From positions 24,608,729-24,672,728 of the forward strand of contig CM034309.1 of assembly GCA_019925795.1 (NCBI GenBank): DNA of 64,000 bases, in the 5' to 3' direction. The notes under the pieces are model-generated. The model was not told where the DNA came from. It did not search any database and saw only the letters and a list, made by a program, of their open reading frames with translations. Position 1 is the stretch's first letter; each line of letters begins with the position of its first letter. The position numbers and the translations under genes are program-made. Source of the stretch: Dendrobium chrysotoxum. Lineage: Eukaryota > Streptophyta > Magnoliopsida > Asparagales > Orchidaceae. Below, piece by piece: positions 23,600 to 34,925 of the stretch.

Positions 23600-25265
23600 A
23601 TTAAGAAGAAAAAATTTGTTGCATGTTTTAGGGCTGAGATTTTAACTCAAAGAACATGTATCATTTGAAGATTCAATCAATTTCAACTCAAAGATGGAGC
23701 CAAATATATGCCAAAACGGTTTGATAGAATCTATAGTAAAATAATTTGGCCACGATGATAAAAACTTTTTTTGTGGGAAGAAATAGATGATAAGAACTGA
23801 AAATAAAAAAAAAAGATATTGGAAAATTTAAAGAATTTGATAACCAGTCAAATCATAGACTTTTTTTTAGAGGAACCTCATTTCACTGTCATCCTCACGT
23901 TACCACATTGATGAAATATCATCACATCACAGTCATCCCTCTCTTGTATGACAGTAGATTCAGTGACCACCAACTGCTTTTGAAAGAGAAATTATAACAC
24001 GAGGAAGATAATTTTTTCTCTCTCCTTTGTTCAAGTAATTATAAGAAAATAGTACATTCCATCACTATAAAAAATAATTACAACAAGAAAAACTCAATAC
24101 ATCTCAAAAAGATGATGACATACATATAGAAGCTATGCCAAAAATCAAAATCGAAAGGCTAAAAGAAGATAAACAAACAAAGAGGCCAAAAACACTTTTG
24201 GACTCATTAGGAAGAAAAAAGATCCCAAAAAAATAAGAGAGTCCTAATAGTCCAAAGTCAACCTAGTTGCAGGGCAAAACAGGCTATCCAAGGCGACTCA
24301 GAAGCGCACAACAAAAAAAAAATCGTAGTAGAACGGAACACGGAAGAGAACACTATGGCTGCCAATGCAGAGCAGAGCTGTCCAAGATTGATCAGAAGAT
24401 GAAATGAACCGAGCTACATCATAGTCCAGCAAAAATAAAATCCCCAAAGGGATCAAAATTTGAATCTCAAAAGTGTTAACCAATGAATAACTTGATTTCA
24501 TTATATTTTAGCAAAAACTAAATCCCTAGAGGGATCAAAATACTGACATCTTCGAGCCCTCCTCAATAATCTATTGAAACTACTGACATCTTCAAGCCCT
24601 TCATAGCATTTGAGTCATCTTAAGCCCCCTTTCATGCCCCTAACCCAATCCTACTACCTGAAAACCTTAACCCTCCATAGTTAGGGAGATTTGATATTTT
24701 TATGACTGTCTTAATCATTTTATTTTTCAATTTTTTTGATTAAATTCATTTAGTTAATGTTAATGTTATACTTTGACATCTATTGAACCATATTTTTTGA
24801 CTTGTCAATGCTCAGTCTATTCGTTATAAAGGTCAAAGATAAAATCGGGCATAGGTACTGATCGATGTAAATAGATTACTAAATTTTTGATGTCAAAGTT
24901 TTTCAATTTGCATTAAAATTAGTGCTACATATGATATCCTTAATTATATTAATTTAAGTATAAATTCAAATATATTAATATCAATCATAATTCATTTTGC
25001 ATTAAGATAACTTAACATAATTTTTATTTATTTATTAATCAACATGAAGAAACTTAATGCTGGATCCAATAGAAATCTTAAGAGTAGGCATCATTTATGT
25101 TCATAAGCATGAAGGTATTTGTTGGCCAACCATTAAAATTTTTATTTTAAGCTTCAATACAAGTGCTGATATGAAAGATAAAGAAGGTTTGACTAATGTT
25201 ATACTAATGGTTATTTGATAAAGGTCTAATAACGACTAATGTTAAACTACAAAATTGTCTGCAGT
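23600..25265. other. Intergenic, nothing recognised
   Basis: No gene, LTR or inverted repeat recognised. The phrase ACTGACATCTTC followed by AAGCCCT or GAGCCCT occurs twice within 60 bases near 24541-24602. Confidence 0.45.
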
Positions 25266-25269
25266 TTTA

Positions 25270-25379
25270 GGTTTCATCTGAGACGGCATTCTTACTACTT
25301 TTTAATCGTAATTGTTATAAATTTCTGTACAAAAAAATTGCTTTAGAAAGCAATAAAAAAAGCTATCCCAGATGAGATC
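25270..25379. mobile_element. Tourist-like MITE
   Basis: Ends GTTTCATCTGAGAC and ATCCCAGATGAGATC, flanked by TTA on both sides (25267-25269, 25380-25382). Confidence 0.75.
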
Positions 25380-25661
25380 TTAATCGTTATCTTTTATTGG
25401 ATTCCTGTAATTATTCTTATTTAGCTAAAATGTTTTAAGAGATACAAAAATATATTCAAAATAACATAAAGAAAGCAAAGCTGAACATAAATTTGATAAA
25501 GTATGGGACAATCAATTATTTTTAATTTTTTCCAGATGAATTTTGATTTGTAGTGTGTTATCGATAAAAAATTTTGATGTTATTTGTGCTATTTTTATTT
25601 ATTTGTTTGTGTGATGTATCTTTATGTAAAATTAAGTCGCAAAACTCTCTCGCTTTATTAC

Positions 25662-27409
25662 TTGTACGTCCCAAAAAATCGCCTTCATCAGGCACAAATC
25701 TTGATGCATAACTGAATTGGAAACTTCCAAAATTAAATTTGGGGCAATCCAAACTCCAATTTCAGTAGGCTTGTAGTCAAACCGAACGCCTCGAAGAGAC
25801 GAGCCAAACGACACCAAAATCGGTTCAATTTGAGCGCAAATGGGTCAAAATTGGGGGGCTAAAGCACATTTAGAAAGTTTAAAGCATAAATTGCATAATC
25901 AAATGATCTCTAGAAATGGCATGCTTGTAGTCGGATAGAGCAGCTCGACGAGACGAATCTAACGAGCCCAAGATCGCTTAATTCTCACATCATTTGAGCA
26001 CATTAATGCTTGACAAACACTCTATGATCCGGGGGATCAATATGGGCCGTCCGATTGAGCACTTTGAATTTGTCCTAGATATTTTTCATATTTATAGGGC
26101 ATGCCACACAGAAAAATCTATAAATAGACCCACCCTTCCCACATGAAGGGGGGCTTGGAACCTTTGGCTGGAGATTGAAGAGAGCACCGAGGCTTCAAAG
26201 ATCTAGAGCTCCCCCAAGCACCACTGCAAGAGAACTTCCATTGCCCGACCAAATCACTGCAGGACCTCCGCTTAGCCGCCAACCTTTGATCGTTCGTTGG
26301 ACTTTCACCCGGCCGCCGACCGCCGACCACTATCGGACTTCCTCTCTACCATCGTCGAACCACTGCTGAGCCATCAACCGTCACCAGACCTCGACTAGCT
26401 CGCCAACTATTATCGGACTATCGCTTGTCCGTTGATCACCACCAGACCTCTGACCACTATTGCCCGCCAGCTACGATCCCTTCGACCTCCATCGTCCGCC
26501 GACTACGAGCCCTTCGAACACCATCGCCCGCTGATTACGGTCCCTCTAACCACCGTCGCTTGCCGACTATGGTCCATTCTAGCCTCAATCGCTCGCTAAC
26601 TACGGTCCCTCAAACCACCGTTGCCCACCGTCACCCACCGACTATTGTCCTTCGGACCGTAGTCGGCAAACCATCGTCGCCTGTCGACTATGGTCCACTC
26701 CTACCTCTGTCTCTTGCCGACTATGGCCCACTCCAACCTCCGTTGCCCGCCAACTACGGTCCCTTCGATGACCATCGCTTGACGACTATGATCCCTCCGA
26801 ACATCGTCGCCCGTCGACTATTTCCCTCCAACCATCATTGCCAGCCAAACACGGTCCAATCTGACCTTCGTCACTCGTAGACTACAGTCCCTTCAACCTC
26901 TATCGATTGCCGACAACAATCCTTCCTACCACCGTTGCCCTTCGACCACAGTCTCCTACTGACTACCATTCCTCGAACCACCGTCGCCCACCAACTAAGG
27001 TCCCTTAGACCACCGTCGCATGCCGACTACGATCCCTCCAACCTCCGTCGTCCGTTGACAACTAACAAACATGCCAAAACTCTCTTGAGAATAACTCTCA
27101 TATCAGTTGATTCTTCCAACTCCCACCATATAATATGTTCTAAATGATGTATATTTGTTACATCGAGTCAAAGTTTTCCCTCCAAGAAAGAGCCTAATTT
27201 GTTATCAATATTAAACACTAGTATAATCATTTTAATTGGGCAAGTTCCTGTGGTTTTTCTCTTTTTTAGGGTTTTTTATGTAAAAATTTTGATCTGTTAT
27301 GACTCTTACACCTCTCTCTCTTTATATGTATGTGTGTTGAATCTTTGTTCAAAGCTAAGATATTAAGCTCTTTATCTCTCTACCATTACGAACGTTCCGG
27401 GATGCAACA
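25662..27409 (+). mobile_element. Family B solo LTR, plus strand
   Basis: The start resembles the family-B consensus TGATACGTCATCAAAAATCG, and the end is ATGCAACA. The U3 block at 25690-25850 aligns with those at 31320 and 61440. The TATA box CTATAAATA lies at 26118-26126 and is followed by the leader. A minisatellite of about 33-bp units (26400-27060) occupies the transcribed part. Flanks ATTAC and TCTAC agree at three of five bases, so the target duplication is doubtful. No internal region follows. Confidence 0.65.
26400..27060 (+). repeat. Minisatellite in the LTR, about 33-bp unit
   Basis: Units of the form GACTAYGGTCCCTCCAACC then ACCGTCGCCCGCC repeat with many substitutions. Because the unit is a multiple of three, an open frame of 151 codons (26425-26880) arises without being a gene. 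Confidence 0.7.
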
Positions 27410-27739
27410 TCTACCATGAATTTTCTAGACCAAATAATTCATAATACTTATGCTCATAAAAGTTGCCTAATGTGCCCTATAATTTATAAGCATCCTTATG
27501 TTATGCAATTTTGGATTTTTTTTTCATCCTATAAATAACCTCTTTAAAAAAAAAAGAAAAAAAGATGATGTTGGCCTAATATTAGTATTTTTCCAACGAT
27601 AGAATATATCCCATATATTGCATTAACAGAATGTAAGGCACAAGAGCCAAAGGCCCAAAACCGACCACATGTAGATCAAGATAAATTGTCATGAGGTCAA
27701 TTACAAATAAGAATGATTACAATATCATTAATAAATCAA

Positions 27740-28480
27740 ATTTCATAAATGATATGACTTCAAGGAATTCATATGATCTCACGAATTTTGAGAAAACATT
27801 TGAATTGAAAATTTTTGAAATTAAAATCATGATCATCTAAACTCTAAATTTGGCGTGCTTATAATCAAATCGAGCATCTCAATGAGGCAAATCTAATGAA
27901 CCTAAGATAACTCAAATCCAATATCATTAAGGCACTTAAATGTTGAAATAATACTCAAGATAATTGATATGAACTATGCAATGGAGTGTTTTAAGTCATA
28001 GGTGGCCTTTGCATCTTACCATCATATGACTGGTTATAACTCTCTAATTTTCATTAAGGCACTTATAGAGTTCAATTCACTATATGAGGGGGGGAGGGGG
28101 CAACCAAGAGCGAAGAAAATTAGAGAGCTTTCTAACATTTTCTGCCTATCACTATCGATGACCACTAGCAATTGTCGTTGATGACTACTGCTACCCTTCC
28201 TCACCACCGATGACTACTACCAATAATCACCGCCGTCATCCTTAGATTTCTATTAAGATCTAGCCATGTTGTTGGGTTTCTACTATCTAGTTGTGGGCAC
28301 CAATTTTTTATAATTACTGCTAATATTTAGTGGAATTTTCAACTAGGCCAAATCATGTTATTTTTTTTTTCTTTCCGGATTTTCTAAGTAAATTTTTTTA
28401 GTTTTCTACAACATTTTATCGGTGCCTGCTAATTTTTTAGTCAAAGTTAAGGCATAAAATATTAACTCTACCGACACAAA
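27740..28480 (+). mobile_element. Diverged family-B LTR remnant
   Basis: 27800-27960 aligns with the U3 block of family B (a run like AAATTTGGCGTGCTTATAATC followed by AATCGAGC). 28140-28240 carries the C-rich transcribed type of repeat. Both ends are eroded. Confidence 0.5.
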
Positions 28481-28626
28481 TTTTCTAGTACATAACAATA
28501 AATATATTATTAAAAGGTAAAAAATTAATCTCAAACCTATTATCTCTACCTTGAAAGATCTAAATTTATATGACTAGAACTAGAATTTTAAGTGGTGTCT
28601 AATGTTAATATGATCGATGCAACTTA

Positions 28627-28811
28627 GACTTCATTTGGGACAATTTTATTTACTAAGTTTTTCATATCATAATCATCATTTTTGTTTAGCTACTACTTTC
28701 AAGAAATTTATGTGTTTGAAAACTACTTTTTATAGCACTTTTAAAAAGCTATTTTCTCACAATAGCTTTATAATCACATTCACAGAGAGCTGCAGCCACT
28801 CAAAGAAACCC
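28627..28811. mobile_element. Possible MITE with Tourist-like left end
   Basis: Starts GACTTCATTTGGGACA after TTA (28624-28626) and ends AAAGAAACCC before TAA. The termini pair less well than in other copies and the core is unrelated. Confidence 0.4.
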
Positions 28812-28814
28812 TAA

Positions 28815-29450
28815 ATCTAATATAATTGAGAGGTTTTTTAACACATGGTAATTACTTTGGTTTGAAAAAGACTTCCCATAATAAAGATTCTAACAATTTT
28901 TTGTAATTAATTTTCAATGTTTTTTCTTCCTTTTCATTATGTTAAGGTCTTAGGTCTATTATAAATAAAGTGTGATCTATAAGATCTAAGGGTCCATATT
29001 TGCTTTTTTTTCACTTTTTTCTTTGTTTTTTTTCGTCATTTTCTTATGTGATAATGTCCTCTTTTCGTTCTTTTCTTTTCTTCCTTCCCTCACCAACCCT
29101 CTTCTATACTTTCCTCTACCAACATATATTGCTCTGCCTTTTGTTTTGTGCAATTATTAGAGTTGAAAAATTAAAATAAATTTAATTTATTTGATTATTT
29201 TAATTTGCTTGTTAAAATCAATCAAATTAAAAAGTAAATTATACAAATTCATTTAGATATTAAATAAATAATCATTTAATTATAAATAAATAATTGGTAA
29301 TAATTAAGTGATATAATATCAAATTGAATATTATTTATTTTACATGACAATATTATAAATTTTAATAAAGATTAATATACATTTTTCTTAGTTCATATCA
29401 TTTAAATTAATAGTAATTAATTCTATTACTAAAATTAATTACATTAGAAT
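28815..29450. other. Intergenic, nothing recognised
   Basis: AT-rich with a pyrimidine-rich stretch at 29000-29150. No gene. Confidence 0.5.
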
Positions 29451-29458
29451 TCAAGTTG

Positions 29459-29980
29459 GATGGTTGAAGTAGAGGAATGCATCGGCTTGTTATGTGATAA
29501 AAAAGTCCCTCTCAAATTTAAGGGAAAGTTTCATAAGATGGTAGTGAGACCTACAATGCTTTATAGTGCAGAATGTTGACCATTAAAAGAGAAGCGTAAT
29601 ATTAAGTCAAGTGTTGCAAAGATGAGGCTGCTCAAGTGGATGAGTGGCTTTACTCTTAAAGACAGGATACAAAATGAGCATATATGTGAAATGGTTGGAG
29701 TAGCTCCAGTGGAAGATAGGATTAGAGAGAGTCGCCTTAGATGGTTTGGTCACATAAAATGGTGGCTTTCCGATGACCCGGTTAGGAAAGTATATGTATT
29801 AGATTTGATTTATATTAAAAAAGGTAGAGGTATACCTAAAAAGACTTGGTTAGAAAATGTTAGAAATAACATTTCTTTATTAGATTTAGATGAGAATTTG
29901 ACCCTTAATAGGACAAAATGAGAAAACAGGTTCATGTAGCCGACTCCACATAGTGGGGATAAAGGCTTCTTGTTATTGTA
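29459..29980 (+). pseudogene. LINE 3' end: reverse transcriptase tail
   Basis: The plus frame gives the C-terminal signature of plant L1-type LINE polyproteins: a LYSAEC block, MRLLKWMSG (29622), KDRIQNEHI, VGVAPVEDRIRESRLRWFGH (about 29694-29753) and GRGIPKKTWLE (about 29824-29856). A TGA at 29577-29579 stands where the family has Trp after the Cys of LYSAEC, and the frame closes at 29919. 5' truncation is typical of LINE insertion. The end, near TTCTTGTTATTGTA, matches the usual short T/G-rich tail. The copy is dead. Confidence 0.85.
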
Positions 29981-30039
29981 CTAAAATTAATTACAATTTG
30001 GTAATAAAAAATCGAATTGAACTAATTATTTTTAGGCAA

Positions 30040-30160
30040 TTTAGGCCAATTAACCGATTAAGGCAACTCACACACACGTCATATTCGTAAGAGTCAAATC
30101 CAAGATCTCTTGGTTGATAGCCAAAGCTCCCAACCAACTGACCAAGATGAGCTACAGTAC
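30040..30160 (-). mobile_element. SINE-like, tRNA-derived copy
   Basis: Minus-strand reading begins TGTAGCTCATCTTGGTCAG, has box-A-like and box-B-like (GGATTTGACTC) sequences about 45 bases apart, and ends in a tail shared with 11070-11180. It does not fold as a functional tRNA. Confidence 0.45.
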
Positions 30161-30276
30161 ATTCCTAATATTAGGTGTAGCAATTTTTTCAATGTTTAAT
30201 GCTATTTAATTACTCCAATTTAAATTTCACTAAGCTCAATGAGAAGAGATGAGATAAATTTGGTGTCTTATCTTTA

Positions 30277-30396
30277 GGCTTTATTTGTGACGACTTTCTT
30301 ACTACTTCTTAAAGTAGCTTTTTAGAACACAATTTTTAATTTTTTATTAAAAGATTACTTTAAGTAGAAGGAAATTTTTTTTTCCAAACTAAACCC
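30277..30396. mobile_element. Tourist-like MITE
   Basis: Starts GGCTTTATTTGTGACG and ends TCCAAACTAAACCC between TTA repeats (30274-30276, 30397-30399). The CTTACTACTTCTTAAAGTAG block is kept. Confidence 0.7.
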
Positions 30397-30848
30397 TTAC
30401 TTCCAAGCCCCACATCATTAACATAATTAATTTGAAGAGACGGCTTATCACAAAATTCAACCAAGACCAAATAGGAGAAGACCTACAGAACAATGTTATG
30501 GTGTAATAATCTCCTAAACATTTACCGTGTATTGGAGGGCTGTGATTCCATTAATAGCGTGCTAATGCTCCTATTCTCATCCATATTTAAATAAATATCA
30601 AATCAATTTTGTTATATTATCATCAATGCAATAATCTTAATTAACACCTCAATATTTGAGTTTTTATATTCTAAGCCCTAATATTTATCTTTCACATGCT
30701 GAAAAGAAAAGTTAATTTAAATATAAAATAATTATTGTAAAAATAAATATTTTATTTGAACATAAAGTATTTTTAAAATTTTGGGTACTTTACATATTTA
30801 CCCTTTTTTTTAGTGAAATATCTTAATTTCAAATAAAATGTTTAATAT

Positions 30849-31187
30849 TAGGTTGTCAATAAATCACATGACTTGTCAACTTGAGTCAAACTCGAGTACA
30901 TGTTGACTCATTTAATAAATGGGTCGGATTTGAGTTGAATTTTTTTTACTTGCAGGTATAATTTTTTTTTAATAAAAAATTCTAAGCTTATAGTTAATAA
31001 CTTATAATTTTTTTAACCAAAATGGATTAGTTGATCGGATTTGTTAATTTGAATTGCTACAAGTCGGGTTTGGGTTGGTATTTTGACCCATTTATTAAAT
31101 GAGTCGAGTTTGTGTTAATTAGATTCGAATTTGATCAGTTCCGAGTAGGACCTGAATATGATTTGTCAATCCGTTTTGACACTCCTA
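30849..31187. mobile_element. hAT-like MITE
   Basis: Ends TAGGTTGTCAA and TTGACACTCCTA are imperfect inverted repeats. TTAATAT flanks both sides (30842-30848, 31188-31194), near the 8-bp duplications of hAT elements. Internal GGGTCGGATTTGAGTT-type phrases recur in opposite orientation. Confidence 0.55.
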
Positions 31188-31259
31188 TTAATATATTAGT
31201 GAAATGCTTTGTATTTGGAGAAATATATTATTGGTAAATGTTTTTTTATTGATAAGTAA

Positions 31260-32395
31260 TGATATGTCACCAAACAATGTCTTGATCGGGCACGAATCTC
31301 AACAAAAAATATGAATCAGAAACTTCCAAAATTAAATGGGACCGTCTAAGCTCCAATTTAGCAAACTTACGGTCAAATGAAATGTCTCGCAGAGACGAAC
31401 CTATCGACATCAAATTTAATCCAATCCGAGCCCAAATGAACCCAAATCAACGATCCAAAGCATACTTGGAGGCTTCATGGTATTAATTAGATAACTAAAT
31501 AATCGTTTAATATGACATGCTTATAATCGAATCAAGCGACTCGATAAGACGAGTCCAACGAGCCTAAGATCATCAAATTTCGTCATCATTAAGGAACTTC
31601 AATACTCAATCAATGGTCTATGATCGAAGGAGTCAATATCGGTCATCCATCCTAACACTCCCAACTTGACCGTGATCCTCCCCATTTTCACAATATATAT
31701 CACTCACAAAATACTATAAATAAGCCCCCACTCTTCATATAGAGAAGGGGAAGAAGAAAAAAAGGGAGAGTAGAGGAAGAGAAGATTTAAAGAGCTACCT
31801 TGCCATCAACCATTTTCGGAGTTTCTCTTGACCACCACCGGAGTTCCTCCTGACCACCGCTGGAGTTCTTTCTGACCACTGTTAGAGTTCTTCCCAACCA
31901 CTACGAAGAGTTCTTCTTGACCATCGTCAGAAGTTCTTCTCAACCACCACCGAAGTTCTTCCCAACCACCGCCGGAGTTCTTCCCGACCACTTCTGAGTT
32001 CTTCTTGACCATTGAACGTCACCAGGCATCCGTTCGCTCATCAAACCCCACTAGATCTCTTTCCGATCACTGATTATCAACGAACTTTAGCTTGTTCATC
32101 CTCTATCCATTCAAGATCATAAGCTCCTGTCTGGAGTTTGTCAAAATCCTCAACATATTATATTTTCCTTGTATTTAAGTTTTAGAGCGAGTCAATCTCT
32201 GTATTTCATTCAAACAATAGTGAAATCTTTTTAACTGGGCGAGGCCCCGTGGTTTTTCCCCTTTTTAGATTTTTCATGTAAAATCTCTGGTGCCCCTCTG
32301 TCTCCTCAAGTTCCTATTTATGCGTTGAGTTTTTGTGCATCGCTAGGATGTAAAACGTATTCACTCTACAGCCACGAATTTCTCAGCCCACAACA
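31260..32395 (+). repeat. 5' LTR of the outer family-B element
   Basis: Starts TGATATGTCACC and ends CCCACAACA. TATA box CTATAAATA is at 31714-31722. Eight 22-bp units (GACCACCGCCGGAGTTCTTCC type) at 31826-32012 follow. Aligns along its length with 61393-62505. Confidence 0.8.
31826..32012 (+). repeat. 22-bp minisatellite in the LTR leader
   Basis: About eight units close to GACCACCGCCGGAGTTCTTCC, downstream of the TATA box. The partner LTR has the same array at 61935-62125. Confidence 0.75.
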
Positions 32396-32397
32396 GT

Positions 32398-32415
32398 TTG
32401 GAGCCATCCGTGGAA
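32398..32415 (+). other. Primer-binding-site-like sequence of the outer element
   Basis: TTGGAGCCATCCGTGGAA begins two bases after the left LTR. It resembles the TTGGCGCCGTCTGTGGGAA-style primer sites of many plant Ty3/gypsy elements, with substitutions. Confidence 0.5.
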
Positions 32416-32439
32416 AACATTCCCAGCATATCTCTTCAA

Positions 32440-33860
32440 TGGCTGATAATCAATCCCTCAACCAAGAACATTAAAATATTGGTGATCAAGCCCCATAAGA
32501 CTCACCTTAGAGGATCGTATGCATAGGATGGAGGAGCTTCAAAATTAAATCTTTCATTTATTAGAGGAAGTTGGAAAATAAAGTGTACCATCACAATATA
32601 ATAGAGTTTTTCCTCCACAATATCAAGAATAATTTAGAGACAACTTCGATCAAGAAGCACCACCATCCCAACAAGCTTTTCAAGGTTTATCTGATATAAT
32701 TGGTTCAACACATCCTCCTAACATTGTTCGGCCAACCCATGATCCTCCACCCGTTGTGAACAATTTAAATCAACATCATCTTATTGATACCCCTCGTAAT
32801 GGTATAAGAGATATACTACAAAACCTTATTCAAGAAGAATTCCCTTTGAAAGAATGGAATCAATTTACTCATCCACACAACTTCTAAGAGTCATCACCCT
32901 TAATAAATGAAATTCTTCGACATCCTATTCCAATAGGATCCAAGCTACCTACAATTGAACCATATGATGGATTATCTAATCCATATAAACTTATTGATCA
33001 TTTTAGAACCATCATGCATATTCTTCAAGTTTTTGATGCACTTCTTTACTAGGTATTTCCTATTATTCTCAAGAATCAAGCTCGCACTTGGTTCTACTCC
33101 CCCTCAAGAAACACTATTCACACTTCACCCACCTTGCTAGACTTTTTGTTAAATAATTTATTACAAATAAAAAAATTATCAAAGACTCATCTCATCTTTT
33201 TGGGATTTGTTAAAATGAGGGAGAAACACTAAAGGAGTATTTTAAAAGATTTTCTTCTGAGGCATATCAAATTGTAGGAGTGGATCCTAAATTATTAAGA
33301 GGTATGCTTTTGGGAGGCCTTCAACCGAGACCGTTCTACTCATCATTGATGGGAGAGATTGTTTACTCATACGCCAATCTGATTCATTAAGTGGAAGCTC
33401 AAATAACTGCAGATGAGACCATCAATTCTCATCGAAGGTAATTTGAACAATCATCTTTTAAAGGAAAAATTCTCAAGAAATTGATCAACCTACACAACGA
33501 AGAAAGTAGGAGAAATCAAAAAATGATTCTTTCCAAATTCAACTAAGATCACCTGACTATACTAATTTAAATACATCAAAGGCATATGATGGAAATTTAA
33601 AATTTTGAACAACTCAAGTGGCCAAAGCCCTTAGGAAATCCCATAGGTAGAGATCAATCTCAATACTATAATTTCTATTATTCAAAGGGACATTCAACTA
33701 AAAAATGCTTTCAATTAAAAGATGAGATTGAGCGTCTGATTCTTCAAATACATTTAGGTCATTATTTATAAAAGCAACTTACAGATCATCAATCTCAAGA
33801 TAAAGGAGATCAGAAGAACCGTGGCAAAGAAATCATTGGCATTATTGACTAAGAGTACTC
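32440..33860 (+). pseudogene. Gag pseudogene of the outer element
   Basis: Frame pieces show plant Ty3/gypsy Gag: KLPTIEPYDGLSNPYKLIDHF (near 32940), VFPIILKNQARTWFYS (near 33053), EGETLKEYFKRFSSEAYQI (near 33222), DPKLLRGMLLGGLQPRPF (near 33284), and a decayed zinc knuckle (YYSKGHSTKKCFQLKDEIE near 33680) whose first Cys and His positions are changed. Several stops and frame changes break it. Confidence 0.8.
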
Positions 33861-33904
33861 TCATGTTAAAAATAATATAAAGGATATAAACTTATTGGGA
33901 TTAT

Positions 33905-34480
33905 ATATATTTCAAAGTTTTATTTAAATTATCAATAAATTTTTATATAAATAATATTGCAATAAATTTTAGGAAGGCCCACCTATGAGGTAGCCTTAAA
34001 AGGAAACTAGTGGTGAACAAGGTCCTCACCAGAAAGACCCCATGAGGGTAGGTGGCAGACAATATATCCACTCATAACCCTAGGAAGATCTGCCCATGAG
34101 GTTGCCTCAAAGGGAAGCTAGTGGTGGACAAGGTCCTCACTGGAAAGACTTCATGAGAACAAATGATTGATAGGGTCACCACTAATTCAAAGATCTTAGA
34201 AGGCTAAAAGCCTCAAAAGGGACAGGTACACTAAAAATCTAAGAAGGCTAGAAGCCACAAAGAATATACATTTCTTAGATTATCTTAAAACTTTAAAAAG
34301 GCTAAAAGCTACATAAAGAATTAATTCCTTTAATTCATTTGCTATAACTAAGGTGCAATATAACAAATTATGTCTAAAAAAAACTCAAAGGACTTTGTTT
34401 CTTTCTGCTTGGCGGGGGGGGCAAGTTTATAAATCAATAAAAATATAGTAAAAAAACATCAGGCTCATAAAAACATCAGG
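33905..34480. repeat. Outer element 3' region with short tandem repeats
   Basis: Two 110-bp units (33972 and 34082 onward, each with CTAGTGGTG then CAAGGTCCTCAC) are followed by three shorter units around AAGGCTAAAAGC. This is the style of the 3' untranslated repeats of Tat-group elements. It directly follows gag, so pol appears deleted. Confidence 0.5.
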
Positions 34481-34484
34481 AAGT

Positions 34485-34920
34485 CCGTCTCACCATCGTT
34501 GAACCAACACATGAATGTTGACTACTGCCGGACTTCCTCCTGACCACAGTTGAACTTCCACTCAATACCTGTCAGACTTCTGCCCGACCATCGTCGAACT
34601 TCCACATGGTCTCCGCACGTTACTAGACTTCTGCATGTCCGCTAGTTATCATCGGATTTCCTCCCAGGTGTTGCTACTGCCAAATCTCCTCCAAGAGAGT
34701 CCATCGTCAGGTCATTTCTAACTTTTGTAAAAAAATTGGGCTTTGATCACCAGCAATGTTCTCCGAGCTATTAATCCAAGAGAAAATTTGGATCAACATA
34801 AGAGAACCCGACTTTGATCGCCACCAATATTCTCTGAGCTATCAATCCAAGGACAAAAATTGGACCAACACAAGAGAACTAGGCTTTGATCGCCACCAAT
34901 GTTCACTTTGATCACCACCT
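34485..34920 (-). repeat. Minus-strand LTR-like host repeat, left part
   Basis: Contains a tandem array of about 72-bp units (34741, 34812, 34884 onward) with TTTGATCGCCACCAATGTTC and GAGCTATCAATCCAAG phrases. The array resumes on the far side of the 23.7-kb element at 58650, so that element landed inside it. Confidence 0.6.
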
Positions 34921-34925
34921 ACGCT
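34921..34925. repeat. Target site duplication, left (ACGCT)
   Basis: ACGCT abuts the left LTR and is repeated exactly at 58645-58649 after the right LTR. Confidence 0.9.

Noticed and set aside
26425..26880. A 151-codon plus frame
   Set aside because: Translation of a minisatellite whose unit is a multiple of three; it lies in the transcribed part of an LTR.
30040..30160. tRNA gene on the minus strand
   Set aside because: Box-like words exist but the stems do not pair and the sequence resembles a diverged second copy at 11070.
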